From assembly GCF_946885855.1 (NCBI RefSeq), contig NZ_CAMPHH010000236.1, forward strand, positions 1 through 5,311: a stretch of DNA of 5,311 nucleotides, written 5' to 3'. The translations under genes and the position numbers were made by a program. Of this stretch, positions 1 through 5,311 are shown piece by piece (the first letter of the stretch is position 1; the number at the start of each line of letters is the position of its first letter). The notes beneath the pieces were generated by a model. That model was not told where the DNA came from and ran no database searches. It saw nothing but the letters and a program-made list of their open reading frames with translations. The DNA comes from an uncultured Actinotalea sp. GTDB lineage: Bacteria > Actinomycetota > Actinomycetes > Actinomycetales > Cellulomonadaceae.

Positions 1-1764
1 CCGCAGGAGCGAGCCGGCGTCGTCGCCGTCCTCGCTCAGGGCGATGCCGACGCTGACGTCGAGGCCGAGCGGCCGCCCGTCGAGGTGCAGCGCCCCACGG
101 ACCTCCTCGCGCACGCGGGTCACGAGCTGCTCGGCGCGGTGCGCGTCGTGGACGCCGGGCAGGCACACGACGAACTCGTCGCCCCCCAGGCGTGCGGCGA
201 CGTCGCCGTCCCGCACGGCGCGACGCAGGGCCTCGGCCACCTGCACGAGAAGGCGGTCGCCCGCGGCGTGGCCGTGGTCGTCGTTGACGGACTTGAAGTC
301 GTCGAGGTCGAGGAAGAGCAGCGCCGAGCCACCCGCGCCGCCGCCCCCGCTCCCGCCCGCCGCCGCGCCCGCGCGGAAGGCCGTGCCGACGGCCCGGCCG
401 GCGTCGAGCATCCGGACGACCTCCTCCAGCGCGCCGGCCCGGTTGTGCAGGCCCGTCAGATCGTCCTGGGTCGCCCGCGCCTCCAGGCGCCGCTGCTCGG
501 CGCGCAGGGCCGTGATGTCCATGATCTCCGCGACCACCGCCGGCGGGCCCTCGAGGTCCGGCAGCGCCGACACGTGCACCTGCGTCCACACCGGGTCACC
601 GTCGCTGCGGCAGTGCCGGATCTCCGCCGCCCAGCTCGACCGGCGCGTCGCCGCGATGTCGTCCAGCGCGGACACGACCATGCCGCCGTCCTCGGGGCAC
701 AGCAGGTCCCCCCAGGACCTGCCGGCCGGATCCCGGCCGAGGAGGGTGACGAGTGCGGGGTTGGGGCGCACCACGGTCCAGGACCCGTCGTCCTGGCGCA
801 GGAGGACGGCCTTGCCGATGAGCGCCGAGTCGTGCGCGGCCTCGAGCTGCCGGACGGTGGCCGCGAGCGTGGCGGCCAGCCCGTCGCGGGACCGCTGCAG
901 GGTCGCCAGGGACAACGCGAGCGCCACGAGCACGACGGTGAAGAGCTGCACGTAGACGGCCCGCATCTCGGGCTCGTCGACGGTGGCGAGCGGCCCGCCG
1001 CCGACGACGGTCCCGACGACGGCGACGACGCTCAGCGCACCGGCCAGCGCACCGACGCGGGGCACCCCGAGGGTCGTGCCCGCCACGGCGGCGACGGCCA
1101 TGCCCAGGAAGAGCAGCGGTGGGCGGTCGGGCGAGGCGAAGATCAGCGTGAACAGGCCGAACGAGGCGGCCGTGACGACGACCGCGCGCAGCGCTCCGGC
1201 CCGCGTGACGAGGTCCTCCAGCCGGTGCGGGCCGGACAGCGCCAGCACGGTGGCGAGGACCACGAACATCGTCCCGCCGTTGCGGACGGTGAAGAGGGTG
1301 AAGGCCGGCAGAAAGGCCTCGCCGAGCAGCACGGCCGCAGCGACGGCGGAGGCGGCACCGCTCACCGCGGCGGTCCCCCCGCTGGCGCCGAGGAGCCGGA
1401 CGACGTCGCGCGGCGTCGTCAGCGTCACCGGCTGGCCCAGGAGACCGCGCACGAGGAGCATGCCGAGGACGGCATGCCCCGCGTTGACCAGGCCGAACAC
1501 GGCGCTCGGCAGGAGGGGCACGCCGGTGGCGGCGTTGACCGCGAGCGTGGCGAGGACGACGGCCGTGGCCGCGAGGAGCTGCGCGCGGCGCCCGCGGGTG
1601 CTCAGCAGGAACCAGACGCTGACCCCGGCGGCCGGCCACGCCAGCGCGATCGTCGAGTCCTCCGGACGGCTCTGCCGGCCGAGCAGGCTGGCGGCCGCGT
1701 ACAGGACCGTGAACGCCATGAGGAGCAGCGCCCTGCGCGCACCGAAGCCGATCCGCCCGGCCAT
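1..1764 (-). CDS. Membrane-bound diguanylate cyclase (MASE1-like / PAS / GGDEF), 3' end cut by window edge
   Basis: Predicted to make c-di-GMP from two GTP at the inner face of the membrane. This frame is open from ATG 1764 to base 1 (588 codons, no stop). Residues about 11-288 are a run of roughly nine or ten hydrophobic segments with a WPAAG motif at 43-47, resembling the MASE1 sensor domain; the ligand is unknown. Residues about 305-422 look like a PAS domain ending in a typical PAC-like 'EIMDITALRAEQ' linker. The GGDEF domain follows: DDLTGLHNR at 434-442, FLDLDDFK at 484-491 with metal-ligand Asp486, and GGDEF at 527-531. RDGD at 518-521 sits exactly five residues before GGDEF, the position of the RxxD product-inhibition site. 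The last part of the GGDEF domain, and any EAL domain after it, lie outside the window. A glycine-rich stretch at 465-481 is unusual. ATG 1764 is well supported: AGGAGG lies 5 nt upstream, and an in-frame TGA (1813-1815) has no other start codon after it. Family call is firm; MASE1 is likely. Confidence 0.93.
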   Translation of the reverse strand, partial: MAGRIGFGARRALLLMAFTVLYAAASLLGRQSRPEDSTIALAWPAAGVSVWFLLSTRGRRAQLLAATAVVLATLAVNAATGVPLLPSAVFGLVNAGHAVLGMLLVRGLLGQPVTLTTPRDVVRLLGASGGTAAVSGAASAVAAAVLLGEAFLPAFTLFTVRNGGTMFVVLATVLALSGPHRLEDLVTRAGALRAVVVTAASFGLFTLIFASPDRPPLLFLGMAVAAVAGTTLGVPRVGALAGALSVVAVVGTVVGGGPLATVDEPEMRAVYVQLFTVVLVALALSLATLQRSRDGLAATLAATVRQLEAAHDSALIGKAVLLRQDDGSWTVVRPNPALVTLLGRDPAGRSWGDLLCPEDGGMVVSALDDIAATRRSSWAAEIRHCRSDGDPVWTQVHVSALPDLEGPPAVVAEIMDITALRAEQRRLEARATQDDLTGLHNRAGALEEVVRMLDAGRAVGTAFRAGAAAGGSGGGGAGGSALLFLDLDDFKSVNDDHGHAAGDRLLVQVAEALRRAVRDGDVAARLGGDEFVVCLPGVHDAHRAEQLVTRVREEVRGALHLDGRPLGLDVSVGIALSEDGDDAGSLLR

Positions 1765-1769
1765 CCCCG

Positions 1770-1775
1770 CCTCCT
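1770..1775 (-). promoter_or_regulatory. Shine-Dalgarno site of the diguanylate cyclase gene
   Basis: AGGAGG on the minus strand, 5 nt before ATG 1764. It is a perfect anti-16S match at a workable spacing and fixes the start of the cyclase. A 5-bp inverted repeat with a 3-nt loop (1782-1786 and 1790-1794) lies just upstream. It is too short and GC-typical to be called a regulatory structure. Confidence 0.8.
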
Positions 1776-1812
1776 CGTGGTGGCGCCGCGCGCCGAACTC
1801 CCTGTCCCTCCA

Positions 1813-1820
1813 TCATCGGC
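1813..1820 (-). promoter_or_regulatory. Weak candidate flagellar-sigma -10 box upstream of the diguanylate cyclase
   Basis: The minus strand reads GCCGATGA, one base off the GCCGATAA -10 element recognised by FliA/WhiG-class sigma factors. It lies about 48 nt before the cyclase ATG, a sensible distance. No TAAA-like -35 element is seen at the expected 15-nt spacing; the bases there are CATC. Without that half the match is suggestive only. Confidence 0.15.
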
Positions 1821-1892
1821 ACCTCGGGCGTCGGTGATGAAGGTTCCGGGCGGGTGATCACAGGACGGGCTGCCCGGGAGCGGTCGGCGGGT

Positions 1893-1907
1893 CCGGTCGG
1901 GGACCGG
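1893..1907 (-). terminator. Possible hairpin terminator after MCP-B
   Basis: A perfect 6-bp inverted repeat (CCGGTC / GACCGG, 3-nt loop) begins 17 nt past the MCP-B stop codon. Flanking GGCGGTCC and GGACCCGCC could lengthen the stem imperfectly. No T-run follows on the minus strand, so this is not a classical intrinsic terminator. U-less hairpins are proposed in actinobacteria, but short GC palindromes also arise easily at this base composition. It may only attenuate read-through into the cyclase. Confidence 0.3.
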
Positions 1908-1924
1908 CGAGGGGACCGCCGGGC

Positions 1925-3586
1925 TCAGAACCGGAACGCCCCCACGGCCTCGTCCAGCTCCGCGGACATCCGCGCGACCGCGCCGGACCCGTCGTGGACC
2001 CCGCCCGCGATCTCGGTGGTCGCCGCGGCGCCGTCGGCGATCGCACCGAGGGAGCGCGCGATCTCCCGCGACCCGGCCGCGGCGTCCCCCACGGCCCGGG
2101 TGATCTCCGCGGTCGTGGCCGTCTGCTGCTCGACCGCGCTGGCGATCGTCAGCTGGTGGTCGTGCATCGTCGCGATGACGGTCGAGACGTCACCGATGAG
2201 CCCCACGGCGACGCCCGTCCGGTCCGCGTTCGTGGCGACCCGGCGGGCCACGTCCTCGGCGGCCCGCGCGGAGGACTGCGCGAGCTCCTTGACCTCCCCG
2301 GCGACGACCGCGAACCCGCGGCCCGCCTCCCCCGCGCGCGCCGCCTCGATGGTCGCGTTGAGCGCCAGGAGGTTCGTCTGCTCCGCGATCGCGGTGATGA
2401 CGCGGGCCATCTCGGCGATCTCCGCCGAGCTCCGCCCGAGCTCCGCGACGGCGTCGGCCGCACTGCGGGCCGAGCCCACCGCCGCCGCGGCCACGGACGC
2501 GGCCTGGTCCGCGCTGCGGGAGATCTCCCGGATCGACGCCCCCATCTGCTCGGCACCGGCCGCCACCGCCGCGACGTGGCCGCTGACGTCCTCGGCGGAG
2601 CGGGCCGCGGACCCGGAGCGCTCCCGGGACTCCTGCGCGGTGGCGGTCACGTGCCCGGCCGAGGCGGACAGCCCCGCCGCGGTCCCCGCGAGGGCGGCGG
2701 ACCGCTCGGCGACGTCCCCGAGGGTGCGCCGCAGCGCGCCCTGGGCGCGCACCAGCGACGCCCCCATCCGGCCGAGCTCGTCGCGCGTGCGGACGTCCGG
2801 TTCGACCGTGAGGTCACCGTCGGCCATCGCGTCCAGCGCCTGCTGCACCTGTGCCGTGCCCCGGCGGATCCCGCGGGCGGTCCGCAGACCGAGGACGACG
2901 ACGCCCGTGATGGTCACCGCGAGCGCGACGAGCAGGACCCGCAGCGCGAGGTCGGCGCGCTCGGCGGAGGCGTCCGCCCGGGCCGCCATCTGCGCGCCCA
3001 GGTCCTCCTGCGCCGTCGTGAGGTGCTGCCGGTAGGTGTCGACCAGCGGCTGGACCTCGTCGGCGAGCACGCGGGAGTACGTGAGCGGGTCCGAGCTCCG
3101 GGCGGCGGGGACGAGCCGGGCGTCCCGCACCTGGAGGAACCGGTCGTGGACCGCGACGAACTCGGTCCAGCCGGCCAGGTCGTCGCCCGCCCGGCCGAGG
3201 GCCGCGGTGACGGCCGCGACGTCGTCGGCGACACCGGCGTCGACCTCGGCGAGGCGCTCGAGCCAGCGTTCCTGCATGCGCCCGCTCGACATGGCCGCGA
3301 CCTGCGCGACGACGCCCACCCCCTCGGCCTGGTCCCGCTCGAGCCGCGCCAGCGGTGCGCCGACGTCCTGCTGCAGGAGCGCCAGCTCGGCCGTGCCGCC
3401 GGCGATGACCTGCATCGAGCTGACGCTGCGGACCCCCAGGCCGATGCCGACGACGGCGAACACCACCACCAGCAGCAGGATGCGACCGCTCACGGACAGG
3501 CCGCGCGCGGATCTCCCGTCCGGCGTGGCGGGCGCGGCGGACGGGCCGTCCACCGACCGGCGCGCGGCGTCCTCTGTCGTGATCAC
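1925..3586 (-). CDS. Methyl-accepting chemotaxis protein MCP-B (4-helix-type sensor, HAMP, MCP signalling domain)
   Basis: A 553-residue transmembrane chemoreceptor expected to control CheA kinase through CheW at a polar array. A 34-residue Arg/Ser/Pro-rich cytoplasmic leader precedes TM1 (about 35-54). A mostly helical extracytoplasmic sensor (about 55-213) is consistent with a four-helix-bundle ligand domain. TM2 is about 214-234, HAMP about 235-288 (DGDLT at 257-261, RDELGRM at 268-274), then a long coiled coil. The hairpin tip spans 402-436, starting [19 protein letters not shown]. About 132 residues lie on each side of the tip, so the arms are symmetrical. Candidate methylation residues are Q318/E319 and E486/Q487/Q488; the Gln would need deamidation. 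The protein ends GAFRF and has no NWETF-like CheR tether. The start is GTG 3586: GGGGGAG lies 8 nt upstream (3595-3601), and an in-frame TGA seven codons upstream with no other start codon between fixes it. It follows MCP-A by 43 nt, so an operon is likely. Ligand unknown. Confidence 0.95.
   Translation of the reverse strand: MITTEDAARRSVDGPSAAPATPDGRSARGLSVSGRILLLVVVFAVVGIGLGVRSVSSMQVIAGGTAELALLQQDVGAPLARLERDQAEGVGVVAQVAAMSSGRMQERWLERLAEVDAGVADDVAAVTAALGRAGDDLAGWTEFVAVHDRFLQVRDARLVPAARSSDPLTYSRVLADEVQPLVDTYRQHLTTAQEDLGAQMAARADASAERADLALRVLLVALAVTITGVVVLGLRTARGIRRGTAQVQQALDAMADGDLTVEPDVRTRDELGRMGASLVRAQGALRRTLGDVAERSAALAGTAAGLSASAGHVTATAQESRERSGSAARSAEDVSGHVAAVAAGAEQMGASIREISRSADQAASVAAAAVGSARSAADAVAELGRSSAEIAEMARVITAIAEQTNLLALNATIEAARAGEAGRGFAVVAGEVKELAQSSARAAEDVARRVATNADRTGVAVGLIGDVSTVIATMHDHQLTIASAVEQQTATTAEITRAVGDAAAGSREIARSLGAIADGAAATTEIAGGVHDGSGAVARMSAELDEAVGAFRF
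2343..2398 (-). repeat. Paralogous DNA block in MCP-B, matching MCP-A 4048-4103
   Basis: Aligning bases 2341-2398 with 4046-4103 (offset 1705) gives 55 identities in 58 positions by eye. The block encodes the signalling tip ([16 protein letters not shown]). It belongs to the coding sequence of both receptors rather than to a mobile repeat. Strong protein constraint plus GC-driven codon choice could explain much of the identity; recent conversion is an alternative. Confidence 0.6.
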
Positions 3587-3629
3587 TCCTGGAGCTCCCC
3601 CTCGTCAGCGGCCGGTGGGCCGTCGGCGG
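3587..3629 (-). other. 43-nt gap between the two chemoreceptor genes
   Basis: This short same-strand gap carries the MCP-B ribosome binding region (GAGGGGGAG, 3595-3603). The AGGA directly touching the GTG is too close to serve. I see no promoter or strong hairpin, which supports co-transcription of MCP-A and MCP-B. Confidence 0.6.
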
Positions 3630-5249
3630 TCAGTACGTGAAGATCGAGACCTGCCGGCGCAGGTCGCCGGCCAGCCGGGCCAGGTCGGAGGTCTGCTGCT
3701 GCAGCCGGTCCAGCACGGCGGTCGACGTCGCGGCCGCCTCGGCGACGCCGGTGATGTTGGCCGCGATCTCGCCGGACCCCATGGCGGCCTCCCCGACCGA
3801 GCGCGACATCTCCGCCGTCGTCGCCGTCTGCTCCTCGACCGCGGAGGCGATGGTGAGCTGGTAGTCGTTGATCGACGCGATGATCGTGCTGATCTCGGTG
3901 ATCGCCTCGATCGCGCCCCGGGTGTCCCCCTGGATCGTCTCGACCCGCCGGGCGATGTCCTCCGTGGCGCGGGCCGTCTCCTGGGCGAGGTCCTTGACCT
4001 CACCCGCGACGACGGCGAAGCCCTTGCCCGCCTCGCCGGCCCGGGCCGCCTCGATCGTCGCGTTGAGCGCCAGCAGGTTCGTCTGCTCGGCGATCGCGGT
4101 GATCGTCTTCACGACGGCCCCGATCTCCTGCGACGACGCGCCGAGGCGGGCGACCTTCTCGTTCGTCTCGGCGACGGCGTTCGTGGCGCGACGCGCGACC
4201 TCGGTCGCCGCCGACGCGTTCTGCGCGATCTCGCCGATGCTGGCGCCCATCTGGTCCGCGCCCGCGGCGACCGTCTGCACGTTGCGCGACACCTGCTCCG
4301 CGGCCGCGGCGACGACGCCGGCCTGCGTCGCGGTCTCCTCGGCCCCGGCGGCGACCTGCGACCCTGCGGTGGAGATCTCGTCGCTGGACGCGGCGAGCGT
4401 CGTCGCGGCGTGCGACACCTGGCCCAGGGTCGACCGCAGCGAGACCTGCGCGCGGGCGAGGGCGCCGGCCATCGCGCCGACCTCGTCCCGGGACCGCACC
4501 GGCGCGGGGACCGTGAGGTCCCCGTCGGCGAGGGCTTCCAGGGACGTCTGGACGGCGACGAGCGCGCGCCGGATCGACCGGGCGAGGCTCAGCCCCGCCA
4601 CGAGGGCCACGACGAGCGTGAGGCCGAGAACGGCCGCGAGGAGGACCACGGAGGCCCGCGCGGAGGCCGCTGCCTGCGCCGCGGCGTCGTCGAAGTGCTC
4701 CGTGATCGCGACGGCGGTGCCGTCGAGGGCCTCGAGGTAGCGGTCCTTGAGCGGCTCGGTCGTCGTCGCGAGCACCTCCTCGTACGTCTCCCGGTCACCC
4801 GCCAGCGCCGCGGCGACGAGCCGGCTGTCCCGGGCGGACGTCCAGGCCTGCCAGCCCTCCTCGAACTGCGGCCAGAGCGCCAGGACCTCCTGCGGTGCGG
4901 AGCGCTCGAACGCCGCGGCCGCCTGGGCGACCTCGGCGTCGTTGGCCCGCTGCTCGTCCAGCCACCGGGCTGTCTCCTCCGGCGAGGCGACCGCAGCGAT
5001 CTGGGCGGCGATCATCCGCGCCTTGAGCTGGCCCTGGTGGACCGTCTGCAGCGGACCGGCGACGTCCGCCTGGACCCGCGCGAGCCCGGCGGTCTGCGCC
5101 GCGAGCTGCTGCAGGGAGACGACGGCGACGCCGGCCGAGAGCACGGCGGCGACGCCGAAGAGCCCGACCAGCGCGAGGATCTTGCCGCGGACGGTCCGCA
5201 GCGCGGGACGCCGTCGGGGTTCCGTGGCCGGCCGCGCGGGGTGCGGCAC
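3630..5249 (-). CDS. Methyl-accepting chemotaxis protein MCP-A (4-helix-type sensor, HAMP, MCP signalling domain); start uncertain
   Basis: A transmembrane chemoreceptor, 539 residues if GTG 5249 is the start. A basic, Pro-rich leader (1-23) precedes TM1 (about 24-46). The helical extracytoplasmic sensor (about 47-198) fits a four-helix-bundle ligand domain. TM2 is about 199-221, HAMP about 222-275 (DGDLT at 242-246, RDEVGAM at 254-260). The signalling coiled coil has its tip at 388-422, starting [19 protein letters not shown], with about 130 residues on each side. Candidate methylation residues are E304/E305 and E472/E473/Q474. The protein ends SIFTY, with no CheR-binding pentapeptide. The tip motif is the conserved CheA/CheW contact surface of the family. 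The start is doubtful: no Shine-Dalgarno precedes GTG 5249, and the frame stays open for 20 more codons to the right edge, so the gene may begin outside the window. It is the first of two tandem receptors. Ligand unknown. Confidence 0.94.
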   Translation of the reverse strand: MPHPARPATEPRRRPALRTVRGKILALVGLFGVAAVLSAGVAVVSLQQLAAQTAGLARVQADVAGPLQTVHQGQLKARMIAAQIAAVASPEETARWLDEQRANDAEVAQAAAAFERSAPQEVLALWPQFEEGWQAWTSARDSRLVAAALAGDRETYEEVLATTTEPLKDRYLEALDGTAVAITEHFDDAAAQAAASARASVVLLAAVLGLTLVVALVAGLSLARSIRRALVAVQTSLEALADGDLTVPAPVRSRDEVGAMAGALARAQVSLRSTLGQVSHAATTLAASSDEISTAGSQVAAGAEETATQAGVVAAAAEQVSRNVQTVAAGADQMGASIGEIAQNASAATEVARRATNAVAETNEKVARLGASSQEIGAVVKTITAIAEQTNLLALNATIEAARAGEAGKGFAVVAGEVKDLAQETARATEDIARRVETIQGDTRGAIEAITEISTIIASINDYQLTIASAVEEQTATTAEMSRSVGEAAMGSGEIAANITGVAEAAATSTAVLDRLQQQTSDLARLAGDLRRQVSIFTY

Positions 5250-5311
5250 CGACGGGGTGCCGTCGGCGTCGGAGGGCGCGTCGCGCCGACCACCGTGGGG
5301 GTGGGTCGGGG
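5250..5311 (-). other. Open extension upstream of MCP-A, probable N-terminal coding sequence or leader
   Basis: In the MCP-A frame these 20 codons contain no stop and translate to a hydrophilic Pro/Gly/Asp/Arg-rich stretch similar in character to the MCP-B leader. No ATG, GTG or TTG in this frame and no ribosome binding site are visible. A perfect 6-bp inverted repeat (5250-5255 and 5260-5265, 4-nt loop) abuts GTG 5249, where a Shine-Dalgarno would be needed. I infer that the true start may lie to the right of the window. Confidence 0.45.

Larger units (their letters stand above)
1765..1924 (-). other. 160-nt intergenic region between MCP-B and the diguanylate cyclase
   Basis: No credible gene lies here. 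Read on the minus strand it holds, in order: a GC-rich hairpin just after the MCP-B stop, the palindrome GTGATCAC (1854-1861), a GCCGATGA box (1813-1820) and the cyclase ribosome binding site. Its length, against 43 nt between the two receptor genes, leaves room for a separate cyclase promoter. A GTG-initiated frame starting at 1861 runs through the region, but it has no ribosome binding site and becomes Arg/Pro/Gly-rich antipattern sequence inside the cyclase gene. Confidence 0.7.

Noticed and set aside
44..955. Plus-strand 303-codon frame and other small Arg/Ser/Pro-rich frames on both strands
   Set aside because: All lie inside the three real genes and show the composition of GC-rich shadow frames.
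1782..1794. GGCGC/GCGCC hairpin upstream of the cyclase ribosome binding site
   Set aside because: A five-base GC stem is expected often at this base composition, and it does not cover the Shine-Dalgarno or start codon.
85..1857. Long plus-strand frame of 590 codons opposite the cyclase
   Set aside because: It is antisense to a gene with clear GGDEF motifs and membrane helices. Its translation is Arg/Gly/Asp/His-rich without domains, as expected when the opposite strand of a GC-rich gene lacks stops.
596..1861. Minus-strand frame of 421 codons beginning GTG at 1861
   Set aside because: It is in another frame from the cyclase, has no ribosome binding site, and is Arg/Ala/Pro-rich low-complexity throughout. 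It overlaps the real membrane and PAS regions.
1994..3640. Plus-strand frame of 548 codons opposite MCP-B
   Set aside because: This is the complement of a well-supported chemoreceptor; its composition is charged and Arg/Gly-rich, with no recognisable domain.
3868..4740. Plus-strand frame of 290 codons opposite MCP-A
   Set aside because: Its Ala/Ser/Arg-rich translation mirrors the receptor's coiled-coil codons and has no plausible start context.
1..5311. A new system such as CRISPR, retron, phage defence, mobile element or RNA gene
   Set aside because: No array of spaced repeats, transposase, terminal inverted repeats, tRNA fold or unexplained structured region was seen. The window is accounted for by two chemoreceptors and one cyclase.

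Overview
The window is very GC-rich and reads like a chromosomal segment from a high-GC, motile actinobacterium. A Cellulomonas-type relative is my guess, from base composition and from the style of the chemoreceptors; no marker gene here proves it. All three real genes lie on the minus strand, so transcription runs from the right end of the window to the left.

Layout in transcription order. (1) 5249-3630, possibly starting beyond the right edge: a complete or nearly complete methyl-accepting chemotaxis protein, called MCP-A here. It has an N-terminal membrane helix, a helical extracytoplasmic sensor, a second membrane helix, a HAMP domain and a signalling hairpin. (2) After a 43-nt gap, 3586-1925: a second receptor of the same architecture, MCP-B, clearly a paralogue of the first along its whole length. 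(3) After a 160-nt gap that holds a small hairpin and possible regulatory motifs, 1764-1: a membrane-bound diguanylate cyclase. It has a MASE1-like multi-pass membrane domain, a PAS domain and a GGDEF domain with intact active-site and inhibitory-site motifs. It is cut by the left edge about 20 or more residues before the GGDEF domain would end.

Together they suggest a small signal-transduction locus. Two transmembrane chemoreceptors would feed a CheA/CheW array encoded elsewhere, and a membrane-anchored enzyme would make c-di-GMP, the second messenger that usually opposes motility. Co-transcription of the receptors is likely. Whether the cyclase belongs to the same transcript is open, because the gap before it is longer and contains a terminator-like hairpin.

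I found no RNA genes, CRISPR array, mobile element or recognisable new defence or biosynthetic system. The points worth a second look are modest: the full-length receptor duplication, a glycine-rich insertion inside the GGDEF domain, an octamer palindrome present in both intergenic regions, and the unresolved start of the first receptor.
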